Positions 1 through 8,257 of a stretch of 64,000 nucleotides of DNA are shown here, piece by piece. Source of the DNA: Sphingobium abikonense NBRC 16140 (GTDB lineage: Bacteria; Pseudomonadota; Alphaproteobacteria; Sphingomonadales; Sphingomonadaceae). The stretch lies in NCBI RefSeq assembly GCF_001598335.1, contig NZ_BCYT01000007.1, positions 1 to 64,000 on the forward strand. The letters run 5' to 3'. Within the stretch, counting starts at the first letter, position 1. Each line of letters opens with the position of its first letter. The translations under genes were made by a program, and so were the position numbers. Below the pieces are notes generated by a model. It searched no databases and was not told where the DNA came from. It saw only the letters and a list, made by a program, of their open reading frames with translations.

Positions 1-2
1 CT

Positions 3-674
3 GATCAGCATCCAACGATCCTCGCTGGAGGAGCCGAGGTCGTTCTTGGTTCCGAGGCCGCATGCGCTGAGTTTCGCAAGGCTGCGTGCGCGGCGGAGAA
101 CCCAATGGCTGGTGAGTCCACCGAGTTCGACCAGTTTAGAAGCGCCGTCATTGCGCCTGGAGACGGTCGGCGAGTAGAGGTGGCCCTAGAGTGCCTGTTG
201 AACTCATATGCAACCTCACCGTTGAAGTTTCGCTTCCTCGAACTCTACCGCGTCATGGAGGCTCTCTTTCTTGCGGATGTGAAGAACAGGCTCATCACAG
301 CGTTCGACGCTGAGCCTGCCACCTCGCTAGCAGAGGCGACGGAAGCCCTTAAGTCAGAGTTGCGGCAGATCACGGCACTTGCTGAGCCGTACCAGGATCT
401 GTTCGAGGAATGCTGGAACAAGCTGGAAGCGCTCAAGAACACGAACCAGTTCGCAGCTGCCCTCTTTCGGCGCGTTGCGGAAAAGAAAGTCAATGCCCAA
501 GGAAAGTGGAAAACCGGTGCCGCGCTCGTCTACCAGACCCGTTGCGCCGTGGTCCACGCCGGTGAAAAGGACATGATATTCGAGAAATTCTCGGATGGGG
601 ACGCCGCGATCATGGCCATCCTCCCGCCTATCGAGCGTGCGGCACTTCGGATGCTCGGAATCACCCTGGGCTGA
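3..674 (+). CDS. HEPN-like protein, 5' end outside the window
   Basis: The frame is open without a stop from position 3, so the first ATG (105) is probably internal and the gene runs in from the left. The visible product is about 223 residues. Counted from the ATG at 105, the helical stretch around residues 41-56 (LELYRVMEALF) and the motif RCAVVH at residues 146-151 fit the R-X4-H signature of HEPN ribonuclease or RNA-binding domains, in the ApeA-like style often seen in stress and phage-defence genes. This is a motif-based reading, not a confident family assignment. It ends convergently with the acyl-CoA dehydrogenase gene and shows no operon link to the catabolic genes. Confidence 0.55.
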   Translation, partial: DQHPTILAGGAEVVLGSEAACAEFRKAACAAENPMAGESTEFDQFRSAVIAPGDGRRVEVALECLLNSYATSPLKFRFLELYRVMEALFLADVKNRLITAFDAEPATSLAEATEALKSELRQITALAEPYQDLFEECWNKLEALKNTNQFAAALFRRVAEKKVNAQGKWKTGAALVYQTRCAVVHAGEKDMIFEKFSDGDAAIMAILPPIERAALRMLGITLG

Positions 675-894
675 GAACGGGCACTTACGGGTGCCTTAAA
701 CCCAGCAGCAGCGCTCCTGTGAACGGCGCTGTAGTTGATCGTTGGTCGAGCTGACCACCGATAGCTGCCGTTTCATCTGCCCTCTAACGAGCGGCAGCTT
801 TCGGGATTAGCGCAAGTCGAGCTGAACGGCCGCGTTTGGCGCATACCAGCCATTAGGCGGGAGACGCCCTACAGCCCTCCCGCCCACACCCTCT

Positions 895-2034
895 TTACCG
901 CAACAACTCCCGCGCAATCGTATTGCGTTGAATCTCCGACGACCCCTCGTAGATCCGCGTAATCCGAATGTCGCGGTACAGGCGCTCGATCGCAAAGCCC
1001 CGGCAATAGCCTGATCCACCGAAAATCTGGACTGCTGTGTCGACCGTGCGGCTGCCGGCTTCGGTGGCGAACAATTTGGCCATGGACGCCAGCTCACGTT
1101 TTTTCTCACCCTGGTCGTAGCGCCAGCAGGCGTCGAGCAGGATCAGGCGTGCAGCGCGCATGTCCGTCGCCATGGTGGCGATATAGTGGCGGATCGCCTG
1201 AAAATCGGAGATGACGCCGCCAAAGGCGGGGCGCTGTTTCGATTCCTCGATCGCCAGTTCCAGCGCATATTCGCCCATGCCGACGGCGGTCGCGCCGACA
1301 TTCATGCGGCCCTCGTTCAGGCCTTCGAGCGCATAGTGGAAGCCGCGCCCTTCTTCGCCGAGCAGGGCGTCGGCGGGCAATTGGCATTCGTCGAAGGTCA
1401 GTTCATAGACGCCCGGCGTTGCGGTGCCCATCAGTTCGATCGTGCCAGTGACGGCAAAGCCGGGCGTGTCGGCGGGCATTAGGAAGGCGGAAATGCCGCC
1501 GCGTGGCCCGGCGGCCTTGTCGGTATAGGCATAGACGATCACATATTTGGCGTTCTTGCCGTTGGAAATATAGGTTTTGGAGCCGTTGATGACCCAGCCG
1601 TCGGCATTGCGGGTGGCGGTGGTGCGCATCGAGCCCGGATCGGAGCCGCTATTGGGTTCGGTGAGGGCAAAGGCGATCGGGATTTCGCCTGACACCATGC
1701 CGGGGATCAACTGCTGCTTTTGCGCTTCCGAAGCATGATAGACGATGTTGCGCGCGCCCGGACCCATGAGCGGGCGCAATTCGGTCCAGAATTGGGGGGG
1801 AAGGCGGGCGAGTTCTATCTGCACTGCCGCCTGCGCGAGTGCGCCGAGGCCCAGGCCGCCATATTCTTCCGGCAGCGACAGGCCGAAATAGCCATTATCG
1901 ACCAGCGTTTGCCGCACGATCGGCGGCACTTTGCCGGTGGCCTGAAATTCCGTTTCATAAGGCAGCAGGTCGCGCACGATGGCGCGGGTGACGTCGCAAA
2001 ATTCCTTGATGTCGTCGGGCAGTTCAAAGTCCAT
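895..2034 (-). CDS. acyl-CoA dehydrogenase
   Basis: FAD-dependent acyl-CoA dehydrogenase of 379 residues, expected to introduce an alpha-beta double bond into an acyl-CoA thioester and pass electrons to ETF. The flavin-loop motif (AFALTEPNSGSDPGS) and the C-terminal RIYEGSSEIQRN, which supplies the glutamate typical of this family, are both present, and the length is normal. The start was chosen at the ATG at 2034 because AAAAAGGAGG lies just upstream; the frame is open further upstream, but that would consume the divergent promoter. It is divergent from the double-HTH LysR gene, with two palindromic operators between them. This suggests it handles a CoA-linked intermediate of the local pathway, although no CoA ligase is in view. 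Confidence 0.9.
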   Translation of the reverse strand: MDFELPDDIKEFCDVTRAIVRDLLPYETEFQATGKVPPIVRQTLVDNGYFGLSLPEEYGGLGLGALAQAAVQIELARLPPQFWTELRPLMGPGARNIVYHASEAQKQQLIPGMVSGEIPIAFALTEPNSGSDPGSMRTTATRNADGWVINGSKTYISNGKNAKYVIVYAYTDKAAGPRGGISAFLMPADTPGFAVTGTIELMGTATPGVYELTFDECQLPADALLGEEGRGFHYALEGLNEGRMNVGATAVGMGEYALELAIEESKQRPAFGGVISDFQAIRHYIATMATDMRAARLILLDACWRYDQGEKKRELASMAKLFATEAGSRTVDTAVQIFGGSGYCRGFAIERLYRDIRITRIYEGSSEIQRNTIARELLR

Positions 2035-2085
2035 GGGTGCCTCCTTTTTATCCGAATCCGTCGGGCGGCAGTGCGCGCCTCTCGC

Positions 2086-2122
2086 TAATGGTCCTACCAT
2101 TACGGTAATGGTCAGTCCATTA
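2086..2122. promoter_or_regulatory. two tandem 17-bp palindromic operators
   Basis: Two inverted repeats stand side by side: TAATGGTCCTACCATTA (2086-2102) and TAATGGTCAGTCCATTA (2106-2122). Both have TAATGG/CCATTA outer arms, and their centres are 20 bp apart, about two helical turns. They lie 52-88 bp upstream of the acyl-CoA dehydrogenase start and 116-152 bp upstream of the LysR gene. On the minus strand the TAATGG of the second copy could act as a -10 element, with TTGCCC 16 bp upstream as -35, so binding could repress or switch that promoter. Related motifs occur at 10759 and 17156. Confidence 0.7.
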
Positions 2123-2237
2123 GAATTTCGACTGATTTGGGCAAGGGGCCGCTGTCCTTTGGGGTAGTTGTCCGGTAAGGCTGCGGTCGCCCGATGACGA
2201 CACAGCGCGCGGGCGCAGGGTAACAAGAGTAAGCGGC

Positions 2238-3470
2238 ATGGCGACCGATCCGTTCGACCTCAATCTGCGCCACCTGCGCGCGCTGCTGGCGATCCGCGAA
2301 CATGGCAGCATCACCGCCGCCGCCGATGTGGTCAGCCTGTCGCAACCGGCGCTGACGCAGGGGCTGGCCAAGCTGGAGCGGCAGTTCGGCTACACCTTTT
2401 TTGAGCGTCGGTCGGGCGGGATGGTGCCAACGCCCATGGGCGAGATCGTGATCGAGCGGGCGCGCGCGGCGCTCGATCATCTGTCGCAGGCGGCCAAGGG
2501 CTTGTCGGGCGTGTTCCATTATCCCGAGCGGCTAATGACGATGACGCAGTTGCGCGCCTTTCTGGCGTTGGCGGAGGCAGGGAGTTTCGCGGCGGCGGCG
2601 CATGGTAGCACTCTGTCGCAGACGGCGGTGCATCGCGCGGTCGGCGACCTGGAGCAGATGATCGGCGGGAAGCTGGTCGAACGGCGGGGGCGGGCGGTGT
2701 GGCTCAATCCGGCGGGGAAAAGGCTGGCGCGCGGGACAAGGCTGGCGGTGGCGGAGATCGTCGCGGCGCTGGCGGACATCGGGCGCGATAGCGGGAGCGG
2801 GAGCGAGCTGATCGCGTTCGGGGCGCTTCCATTGGCGCGGCCTTATCTGGTCCCCGCCGCCATGGCGCGGATGGCGCGGAGCGATCCGCGCGCGGCGTTC
2901 AAGGTGCTGGAGGGAAGCTGGCGCGAGCTGGTGGAGCCGCTGCGCGACGGAGTGATCGACATGGTGGTCGGCGCGTTGCGGCCGTTCGAGATTGCTGATC
3001 TTTATCAGTTGCCCTTGTCGGAGGATCGACTGGTGATTGCGGCGGGGAGCCAGCATCCGCTGGCCAAGGTGGACAAGCCGACGATGGAGCAACTGGCCAG
3101 CTATCCCTGGATCGTCGCGCCTGCCAATTCGCCGTTGCGCGAACAGTGGGAAAAGCTGTTCGGGGAAAGCAAGGTGCCAGCGACGCCGGTCGAGTGCGGG
3201 TCGGTGATGATCATCGGGCGGTTGCTGACGGAGGGGGATTTCCTGACGCTGCTGTCGCCCGATCAGGTGGCGCTCCAGATCCGCAGCGGGCTGCTGACGC
3301 AGGTCGGGCCGCCGCTGGAAGGCAGCAAGCGCGTGGTGGGGATCACGACGCGGCGCAGTTGGCGCCCCACAGCGACCCAGCGCCGCTTTCTCGACATGCT
3401 GAGCGAGGCGGCCAAGGGCGAGCGCGTGGCAGGCGCGCCGCCGGACTTGCGGGAATCGGGCTGGGTGTGA
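2238..3470 (+). CDS. LysR-family regulator with two tandem HTH domains
   Basis: A 410-residue transcriptional regulator, about 100 residues longer than a normal LysR protein. Residues about 10-70 form one LysR-type winged helix (LRHLRALLAIREHGSITAAA, then LSQPALTQGLAKLE and FERR). Residues about 103-163 form a second complete copy (MTQLRAFLALAEAGSFAAAA, then LSQTAVHRAVGDLE and VERR). A LysR-substrate-type effector domain follows from about residue 188. The ATG at 2238 has only a weak ribosome site. It is divergent from the acyl-CoA dehydrogenase gene with twin palindromes between, so it is the prime candidate for binding them. Effector unknown; probably a pathway intermediate. Confidence 0.9.
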   Translation: MATDPFDLNLRHLRALLAIREHGSITAAADVVSLSQPALTQGLAKLERQFGYTFFERRSGGMVPTPMGEIVIERARAALDHLSQAAKGLSGVFHYPERLMTMTQLRAFLALAEAGSFAAAAHGSTLSQTAVHRAVGDLEQMIGGKLVERRGRAVWLNPAGKRLARGTRLAVAEIVAALADIGRDSGSGSELIAFGALPLARPYLVPAAMARMARSDPRAAFKVLEGSWRELVEPLRDGVIDMVVGALRPFEIADLYQLPLSEDRLVIAAGSQHPLAKVDKPTMEQLASYPWIVAPANSPLREQWEKLFGESKVPATPVECGSVMIIGRLLTEGDFLTLLSPDQVALQIRSGLLTQVGPPLEGSKRVVGITTRRSWRPTATQRRFLDMLSEAAKGERVAGAPPDLRESGWV

Positions 3471-3472
3471 GG

Positions 3473-3691
3473 CTATCGCGGGTTGTTGGCCTCAAGCGCG
3501 GCGATGCGGCCCTTCAGACGATCAGCGAGCGAAGGGCGGATCGGCTGTCCGGCGAGCAATTTGCGCCATGTATTGTAACTGATGCCGAAGCGGGCGTTAA
3601 GCGCTTCGTCGGTGCGGCCAGTCACCAGCCTTTGCATCTGGAGGATCATCTCCTCCTCCAGATGCACGCCATTGCTGTTGTCCTGTTGCAC
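3473..3691 (-). CDS. small HTH-like protein at the end of the catabolic operon
   Basis: A 72-residue protein with GTG start at 3691 (GAGG nine bases upstream), beginning 10 bp after the aldehyde dehydrogenase stop, so it is the last gene of that operon. Its tail meets the LysR gene tail with a 2-bp gap. The segment ALNARFGISYNTWRKLLAG followed by SLADRLKGRI resembles the helix-turn-helix of small Cro/XRE-like proteins. The family is not recognised with certainty. It could be a small autoregulator of the operon, or a conserved sphingomonad protein of other function. Confidence 0.6.
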   Translation of the reverse strand: MQQDNSNGVHLEEEMILQMQRLVTGRTDEALNARFGISYNTWRKLLAGQPIRPSLADRLKGRIAALEANNPR

Positions 3692-3701
3692 GATGCGCGC
3701 C

Positions 3702-5189
3702 TCAGTCCAGGTTGATCCAGACCGCCTTCGTTTCCAGATAATCCTCGATATGGTGCGCGCCGGACTCGCGGCCGAAGCCGCTCATGCGATAGCCGCCGAA
3801 GGGGACGGCGGGGTCGAGCATCTGGTAGCAATTGACCCAGACGGACCCGGCGCGGATGCCGCGCGCCATGCGGTGCGCGGTGGCCAGGTCGCGGGTCCAT
3901 ACGCCGCCTCCCAGGCCAAATTCGGTGGCGTTGGCGCGGGTTAGAACCTCCTCTACGTGCTCGAATGTGAAGGCGGAGAGCACCGGGCCGAAAATCTCTT
4001 CCCGCGCGATCGTCATGTCGTCGGCGACATGGGTGAAGATGGTGGGTTCGATGAAATAGCCTGCATCATAGCCCGCGCCGCTCATGCGATTGCCGCCGGT
4101 CAGCGGGTGGGCGCCTTGCGTGTTGGCGCTGGCGATGAAGCCGAGGATCTTGTCCATTTGGGGCAGGGAAATGACAGGCCCAATCTGGGTGGTCGGGTCC
4201 AGGGGGTCGCCGACCTTGATCGTCTTCGTGAAGGCGGCCAGGCGCTCCATGAATTCGTCGTGGATTGTGCTTTGCACGAACAGGCGCGTGCCCGCGCTGC
4301 AAATCTGCCCGGCATTGGCGAACACGGCCATGGCGGCCGCAGGGACGGCCTTGTCGAGATCAGCGTCCGCAAAGACGATGTTGGGCGACTTGCCGCCCAG
4401 TTCCACCGTTACGCGCTTCATCGTTCCGGCGGCGGCGTGCAGGATTTTTTCACCGACGCCGGTGGAGCCAGTGAAGGCGATCTTGTCGACGTCCGGGTGG
4501 CTGGAGAGCGCCGCGCCTGCATCGCCAAGGCCCGTGACGATGTTGATGACTCCGTCCGGTACGCCCGCTTCCAGGCATAGTTCGCCAAAGCGCAGCGCGG
4601 AAAGGGGCGTCTGTTCAGCGGGCTTCATGACGAGGGTGCAGCCGGTAGCGAGTACCGGCCCCGCCTTCCACACCGACATGCCGATCGGGCCATTCCATGG
4701 GTTGATTGCTGCGACCACGCCGATCGGTTCCTTGAGCGTATGGGAGAGGACGTCGCCCATCGCGCTATTGTCGATCGTGTCGCCCGCGATCAGCGTTGCC
4801 TGCCCCGCATAATAGCGCAGCAATGCGCCTGCGCGGGTTTTGCCCATGATCGTGCGGCTATAGGGTGCGCCAAGGTCCAGCGTGTCGAGCATCGCCAGTT
4901 CCTCGAAATCCTGCTCCACCAGATCGGCGAGGCGCAGCATGATGCGCTGGCGCTCCACCGGCTTCATGCGCCGCCATGGCCCCTCGAACGCGGCGCGGGC
5001 CGATTTGACCGCGCGGTCGACATCCTCCGCCCCGCCCTGCGCAACGGTAGCCAACAGATCGCCGGTGGCGGGGTTGCGGGTCTCGAAACGCTGCCCCGAC
5101 AAAGCGGGGACGCGCTGGCCGCCGATCAGCATGTCCTGATGCGGGGTGTCGAGCAAGGCGGGGCGCGGGGGGATGATGAGTTGGGTCAT
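3702..5189 (-). CDS. NAD(P)-dependent aldehyde dehydrogenase
   Basis: Aldehyde dehydrogenase of 495 residues, oxidising an aldehyde to the carboxylic acid with NAD(P)+. The general-base glutamate motif VELGGKSPNIVF and the nucleophilic cysteine in NAGQICSAGTRL are intact, and the length is typical of the superfamily. It begins 11 bp after the GMC oxidoreductase gene on the same strand, so it probably oxidises the aldehyde which that enzyme makes. The substrate cannot be predicted; PEG-aldehyde, aryl and terpenoid aldehyde dehydrogenases all share this architecture. Confidence 0.92.
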   Translation of the reverse strand: MTQLIIPPRPALLDTPHQDMLIGGQRVPALSGQRFETRNPATGDLLATVAQGGAEDVDRAVKSARAAFEGPWRRMKPVERQRIMLRLADLVEQDFEELAMLDTLDLGAPYSRTIMGKTRAGALLRYYAGQATLIAGDTIDNSAMGDVLSHTLKEPIGVVAAINPWNGPIGMSVWKAGPVLATGCTLVMKPAEQTPLSALRFGELCLEAGVPDGVINIVTGLGDAGAALSSHPDVDKIAFTGSTGVGEKILHAAAGTMKRVTVELGGKSPNIVFADADLDKAVPAAAMAVFANAGQICSAGTRLFVQSTIHDEFMERLAAFTKTIKVGDPLDPTTQIGPVISLPQMDKILGFIASANTQGAHPLTGGNRMSGAGYDAGYFIEPTIFTHVADDMTIAREEIFGPVLSAFTFEHVEEVLTRANATEFGLGGGVWTRDLATAHRMARGIRAGSVWVNCYQMLDPAVPFGGYRMSGFGRESGAHHIEDYLETKAVWINLD

Positions 5190-5200
5190 GGGAGCTTCTT

Positions 5201-6829
5201 TCAGGCGGCGATGTTGGATGTGACGGCGTCTTGCAGGATGAACTGTGCCGCGCGCTGGGCGATCATCATGGTGGGGGCGGAGGTGTTGCCGCTGATGATG
5301 TCGGGCATGACCGATGCATCGACGACGCGCAGGCCGGATACGCCGCGCACGCGCAGGCGATTGTCCACGACGGCCATCGGGTCGCTGTCCGGCCCCATCT
5401 TGCAGGTGCCGGTCGGATGATAGGCAGTGTTGACGATCTTGCGCAGGGCGGCGCCGATCTCGGCGTCGCTTTGATGCTGCGCGCCCGGTTCGATTTCTGC
5501 GCCGGTCATGGCGGCGAGCGCGGGCTGGGCGAAGATATGGCGGCAGGCGCGAAACCCGGCGATCAGCGTCTGCATGTCATAGGGATCGGCAAAGAAATTG
5601 GGATCAATGACCGGCTTGTCCTCCGGCCGGTTGCTGGCCAAGCGGACCGACCCGCTGCTTTTGGGACGCAGCAACTGAATGAGCCCCATATAGCCGTGGC
5701 GGCGGGGGACCGAACGGGCGTCGAGCTTCAGCCCGGCGAGGAAGGTGATCTGGATGTCCGGGCGGCCCGTTCCGTCGGTGCAAAGGAAACCGCCGGCCTC
5801 CGCGACATTGGACGCCAGCATCCCTTCGCGTTTCAGCAGATATTTGAACGGGCTGGCCAGGATGCGGGGCAGAACCTTGGCCGATACGGCATAGGATTCC
5901 GCCGACGGGTTCTCCATCGCGACATGGACGGTGGGATGGTCCTGCAAATGCGCGCCGACGCCGGGCAGATGGTGGACCAAGTCGATGCCCTTCTCGCGCA
6001 GATGATCCTGCGGCCCGATGCCTGACAGCATCAGCAGTTGCGGCGAATTGGTCGCACCCGCGCACAGGATGATTTCCCGCCGGGCGGCGATGGTGCTGCG
6101 CGCGCCGCCCGTCTCGATCTCCAGCCCTACCGCGCGACCCCGGTCGAACAGGATGCGGCGGACCATGGTGTCCGCCATGACAGTCAGGTTGGCGCGATCC
6201 AGCACGGGGTGGAGGAAGGCGCGGGCGCTCGACAGGCGGGTGCCGTTGCGTTGGTTGAGGTCGTAACGGCCAAAGCCGTCCTGCCGATCGCTGGCGAAAT
6301 CATCATTGCGGCGATGCCCGGCTTGTTCTGCCGCGTCGACGATGGCGGCGCTGACGGGGTTCCAGCTTTTGGGCTTCTGCACGTCCAGTTCGCCGCCCTT
6401 GCCGTGCCAGGGCGTATCGGGACCGGCGTAATTTTCGACCGCCTTGAACGCGGGCAGGACATCGTCATAGGCCCAGCCATCATTGCCCGCATCGGCCCAG
6501 GCGTCATAGTCCGCCCGTTGCCCGCGAATGTAGACGCCACCGTTGATGGCGCTGCATCCCCCGAACAGCTTGCCGCGCGGAAAGTTGATCGTACGGTCGT
6601 TGACGGCGGCGTTGCCGGTCAGCGCCTGTTTCCAGTTATATTTTGCGTGCGGCAGCAGGAAGATATTGCCGACCGGCATCGCGGTCTTGAGGTTCACCGG
6701 CCATTGTTTGTCGGATGGCCCGGCTTCGATCAGAGTGACGCGGTTGGCCGGGTCGGCGGACAGGCGATTGGCCATCAGGCTGCCCGCCGAGCCGGAGCCG
6801 ATCACGATATAGTCGAAGCTGTCGCTCAT
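5201..6829 (-). CDS. GMC-family FAD-dependent alcohol dehydrogenase
   Basis: Glucose-methanol-choline oxidoreductase of 542 residues with the N-terminal FAD-binding GSGSAG motif (YIVIGSGSAGSLMANRL), the GMC signature around GGCSAINGGVYIRG, and the C-terminal block YHPTGTCKMG...VVDASVMPDIISGNTSAP that carries the catalytic histidine and asparagine. The related groups are choline, PEG and long-chain or terpenoid alcohol dehydrogenases. Its start overlaps the MFS gene stop by 4 bp, and the aldehyde dehydrogenase follows at once, so an alcohol-to-aldehyde-to-acid relay is the natural reading. No signal peptide is visible; likely cytoplasmic or inner-membrane associated. Confidence 0.92.
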   Translation of the reverse strand: MSDSFDYIVIGSGSAGSLMANRLSADPANRVTLIEAGPSDKQWPVNLKTAMPVGNIFLLPHAKYNWKQALTGNAAVNDRTINFPRGKLFGGCSAINGGVYIRGQRADYDAWADAGNDGWAYDDVLPAFKAVENYAGPDTPWHGKGGELDVQKPKSWNPVSAAIVDAAEQAGHRRNDDFASDRQDGFGRYDLNQRNGTRLSSARAFLHPVLDRANLTVMADTMVRRILFDRGRAVGLEIETGGARSTIAARREIILCAGATNSPQLLMLSGIGPQDHLREKGIDLVHHLPGVGAHLQDHPTVHVAMENPSAESYAVSAKVLPRILASPFKYLLKREGMLASNVAEAGGFLCTDGTGRPDIQITFLAGLKLDARSVPRRHGYMGLIQLLRPKSSGSVRLASNRPEDKPVIDPNFFADPYDMQTLIAGFRACRHIFAQPALAAMTGAEIEPGAQHQSDAEIGAALRKIVNTAYHPTGTCKMGPDSDPMAVVDNRLRVRGVSGLRVVDASVMPDIISGNTSAPTMMIAQRAAQFILQDAVTSNIAA

Positions 6830-8202
6830 ATCTGTGCATCCTTGCGGCCGATGGCGGGCACATGGCCCCGCACGGCGATGAAGCCCAAGGCGTTGACCAG
6901 CATCAGGGCGGCGAGCGCGCCGAAGAAGCCGAGATTGCCCCAGTCGATGAGGAGCGCGCCCGCCACCGCGCTGACGATCGCGCCGACCCGGCCCGCCGCG
7001 CCCATCAGGCCCAGGCCACGGGCGCGCAGGCCGGTGGGGAAAGCGTGTGCGCCCACCGCGAACATGGCCGACTGGGCTGCACTGGCGAACAGGCCGAGCG
7101 CACCGAGGCAGGCAAGGACAGCCCCTTCGTTCCGCGCGCCGCTGATGGGGAGCAGGGCGAGGGTGGCGCAGACGGCCGCCCCGACGATCGCCATCAGGAT
7201 CAGCACCGGGCGCGATCCGAAGCGGATGATGGCCAGCGACGCGATCATCGCGCCGGTGGTGCCACCAATGTTAAAGCTGGTCAGGCCAAGGCTGGCGGTC
7301 TGGAGGCCGAAGCCCGCGCTGGTGAGCATGGTCGGCGCCCAGTTGAACATGAGATAGATCATGAACATGCCGGAGAACATCGCCACCGACAGCGCCAGCG
7401 TGTCGCGCAACAGCGCCTTGCCGAACAGGTTGCGCATCGGTTCGTAGCGGGGCGCTTCCCCGGCGGCGAGGGGGCTGTGGGCGACAAAGGTGGGATCAGG
7501 GTGGCCGATGCGGCGCAAGATGCGGTCGAGTTCAACGGCGCGATCCGGCCGGTCCGCCAGATAGCGGGGGGATTCGGGCAGGATGAACCAGAGCCATGCG
7601 ACGAAGATCATCGTCACGCTGCCGCCGATATAGAAGAGCCATCGCCAACCAAGGCCCGGCAGGATAAGCGCGGCCGCGACCCCGCCCAATATCCCGCCGA
7701 TCGACACGCACACCACGCCGAAGGTGACGGCGACGCTGCGCCAGCGGACGGGGGTGAATTCGGCGATCATGGCGCTAGCGGTGCCGGGGACGCCGCCAAG
7801 GCCCACGCCCGCCAGCGTCTTGAGCGCAGCAACCTGCCACAATGCCGTGGAAAAGCCGGTAAGCAAGGTCGCAATGCCGAAGATGGCGACGCCGATGATG
7901 AGCGCGCCGCGCCGTCCGAAACGGTCGCCGACCCAGCCCGACGTCAGCGTGCCGATGGCCATGCCGACAAAGCCCAGCGCGAACACGGACCCCAACGCCG
8001 TGCGGTCGATGCCCCATTCCTGGAGCAAGGAGGGCGCGGCTAGGCCAAGCATCTGATTGTCGAGGCCGTCGAGAATGACGGTCGCGGCGATCATCAGCAC
8101 GGACCAGATCTGGTAGGACGACATGGGTATGTCATCCAGCATCCCCTTACTGCTGCCTTTCATTGGGACGACCGCCAACACCTTCTCCTTATCCTGGGCC
8201 AT
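6826..8202 (-). CDS. MFS transporter, aromatic acid:H+ symporter type
   Basis: A 458-residue major facilitator with about twelve membrane segments. The first segment carries DGLDNQMLGLAAP, the acidic motif typical of the AAHS (aromatic acid:proton symporter) family. The cytoplasmic loop between segments 2 and 3 is GWVGDRFGRRGALI, and PESPRYL follows segment 6. It should carry an acidic or aromatic substrate across the inner membrane, complementing the TonB receptors for the outer membrane. It lies inside the minus-strand operon, 55 bp after the reductase gene and overlapping the GMC gene by 4 bp. Confidence 0.88.
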   Translation of the reverse strand: MAQDKEKVLAVVPMKGSSKGMLDDIPMSSYQIWSVLMIAATVILDGLDNQMLGLAAPSLLQEWGIDRTALGSVFALGFVGMAIGTLTSGWVGDRFGRRGALIIGVAIFGIATLLTGFSTALWQVAALKTLAGVGLGGVPGTASAMIAEFTPVRWRSVAVTFGVVCVSIGGILGGVAAALILPGLGWRWLFYIGGSVTMIFVAWLWFILPESPRYLADRPDRAVELDRILRRIGHPDPTFVAHSPLAAGEAPRYEPMRNLFGKALLRDTLALSVAMFSGMFMIYLMFNWAPTMLTSAGFGLQTASLGLTSFNIGGTTGAMIASLAIIRFGSRPVLILMAIVGAAVCATLALLPISGARNEGAVLACLGALGLFASAAQSAMFAVGAHAFPTGLRARGLGLMGAAGRVGAIVSAVAGALLIDWGNLGFFGALAALMLVNALGFIAVRGHVPAIGRKDAQI

Positions 8203-8257
8203 GTGTGGCCGCTCTATTCATTTATCGACAGGCAATTGAAAAACCGGAATAACGCAA

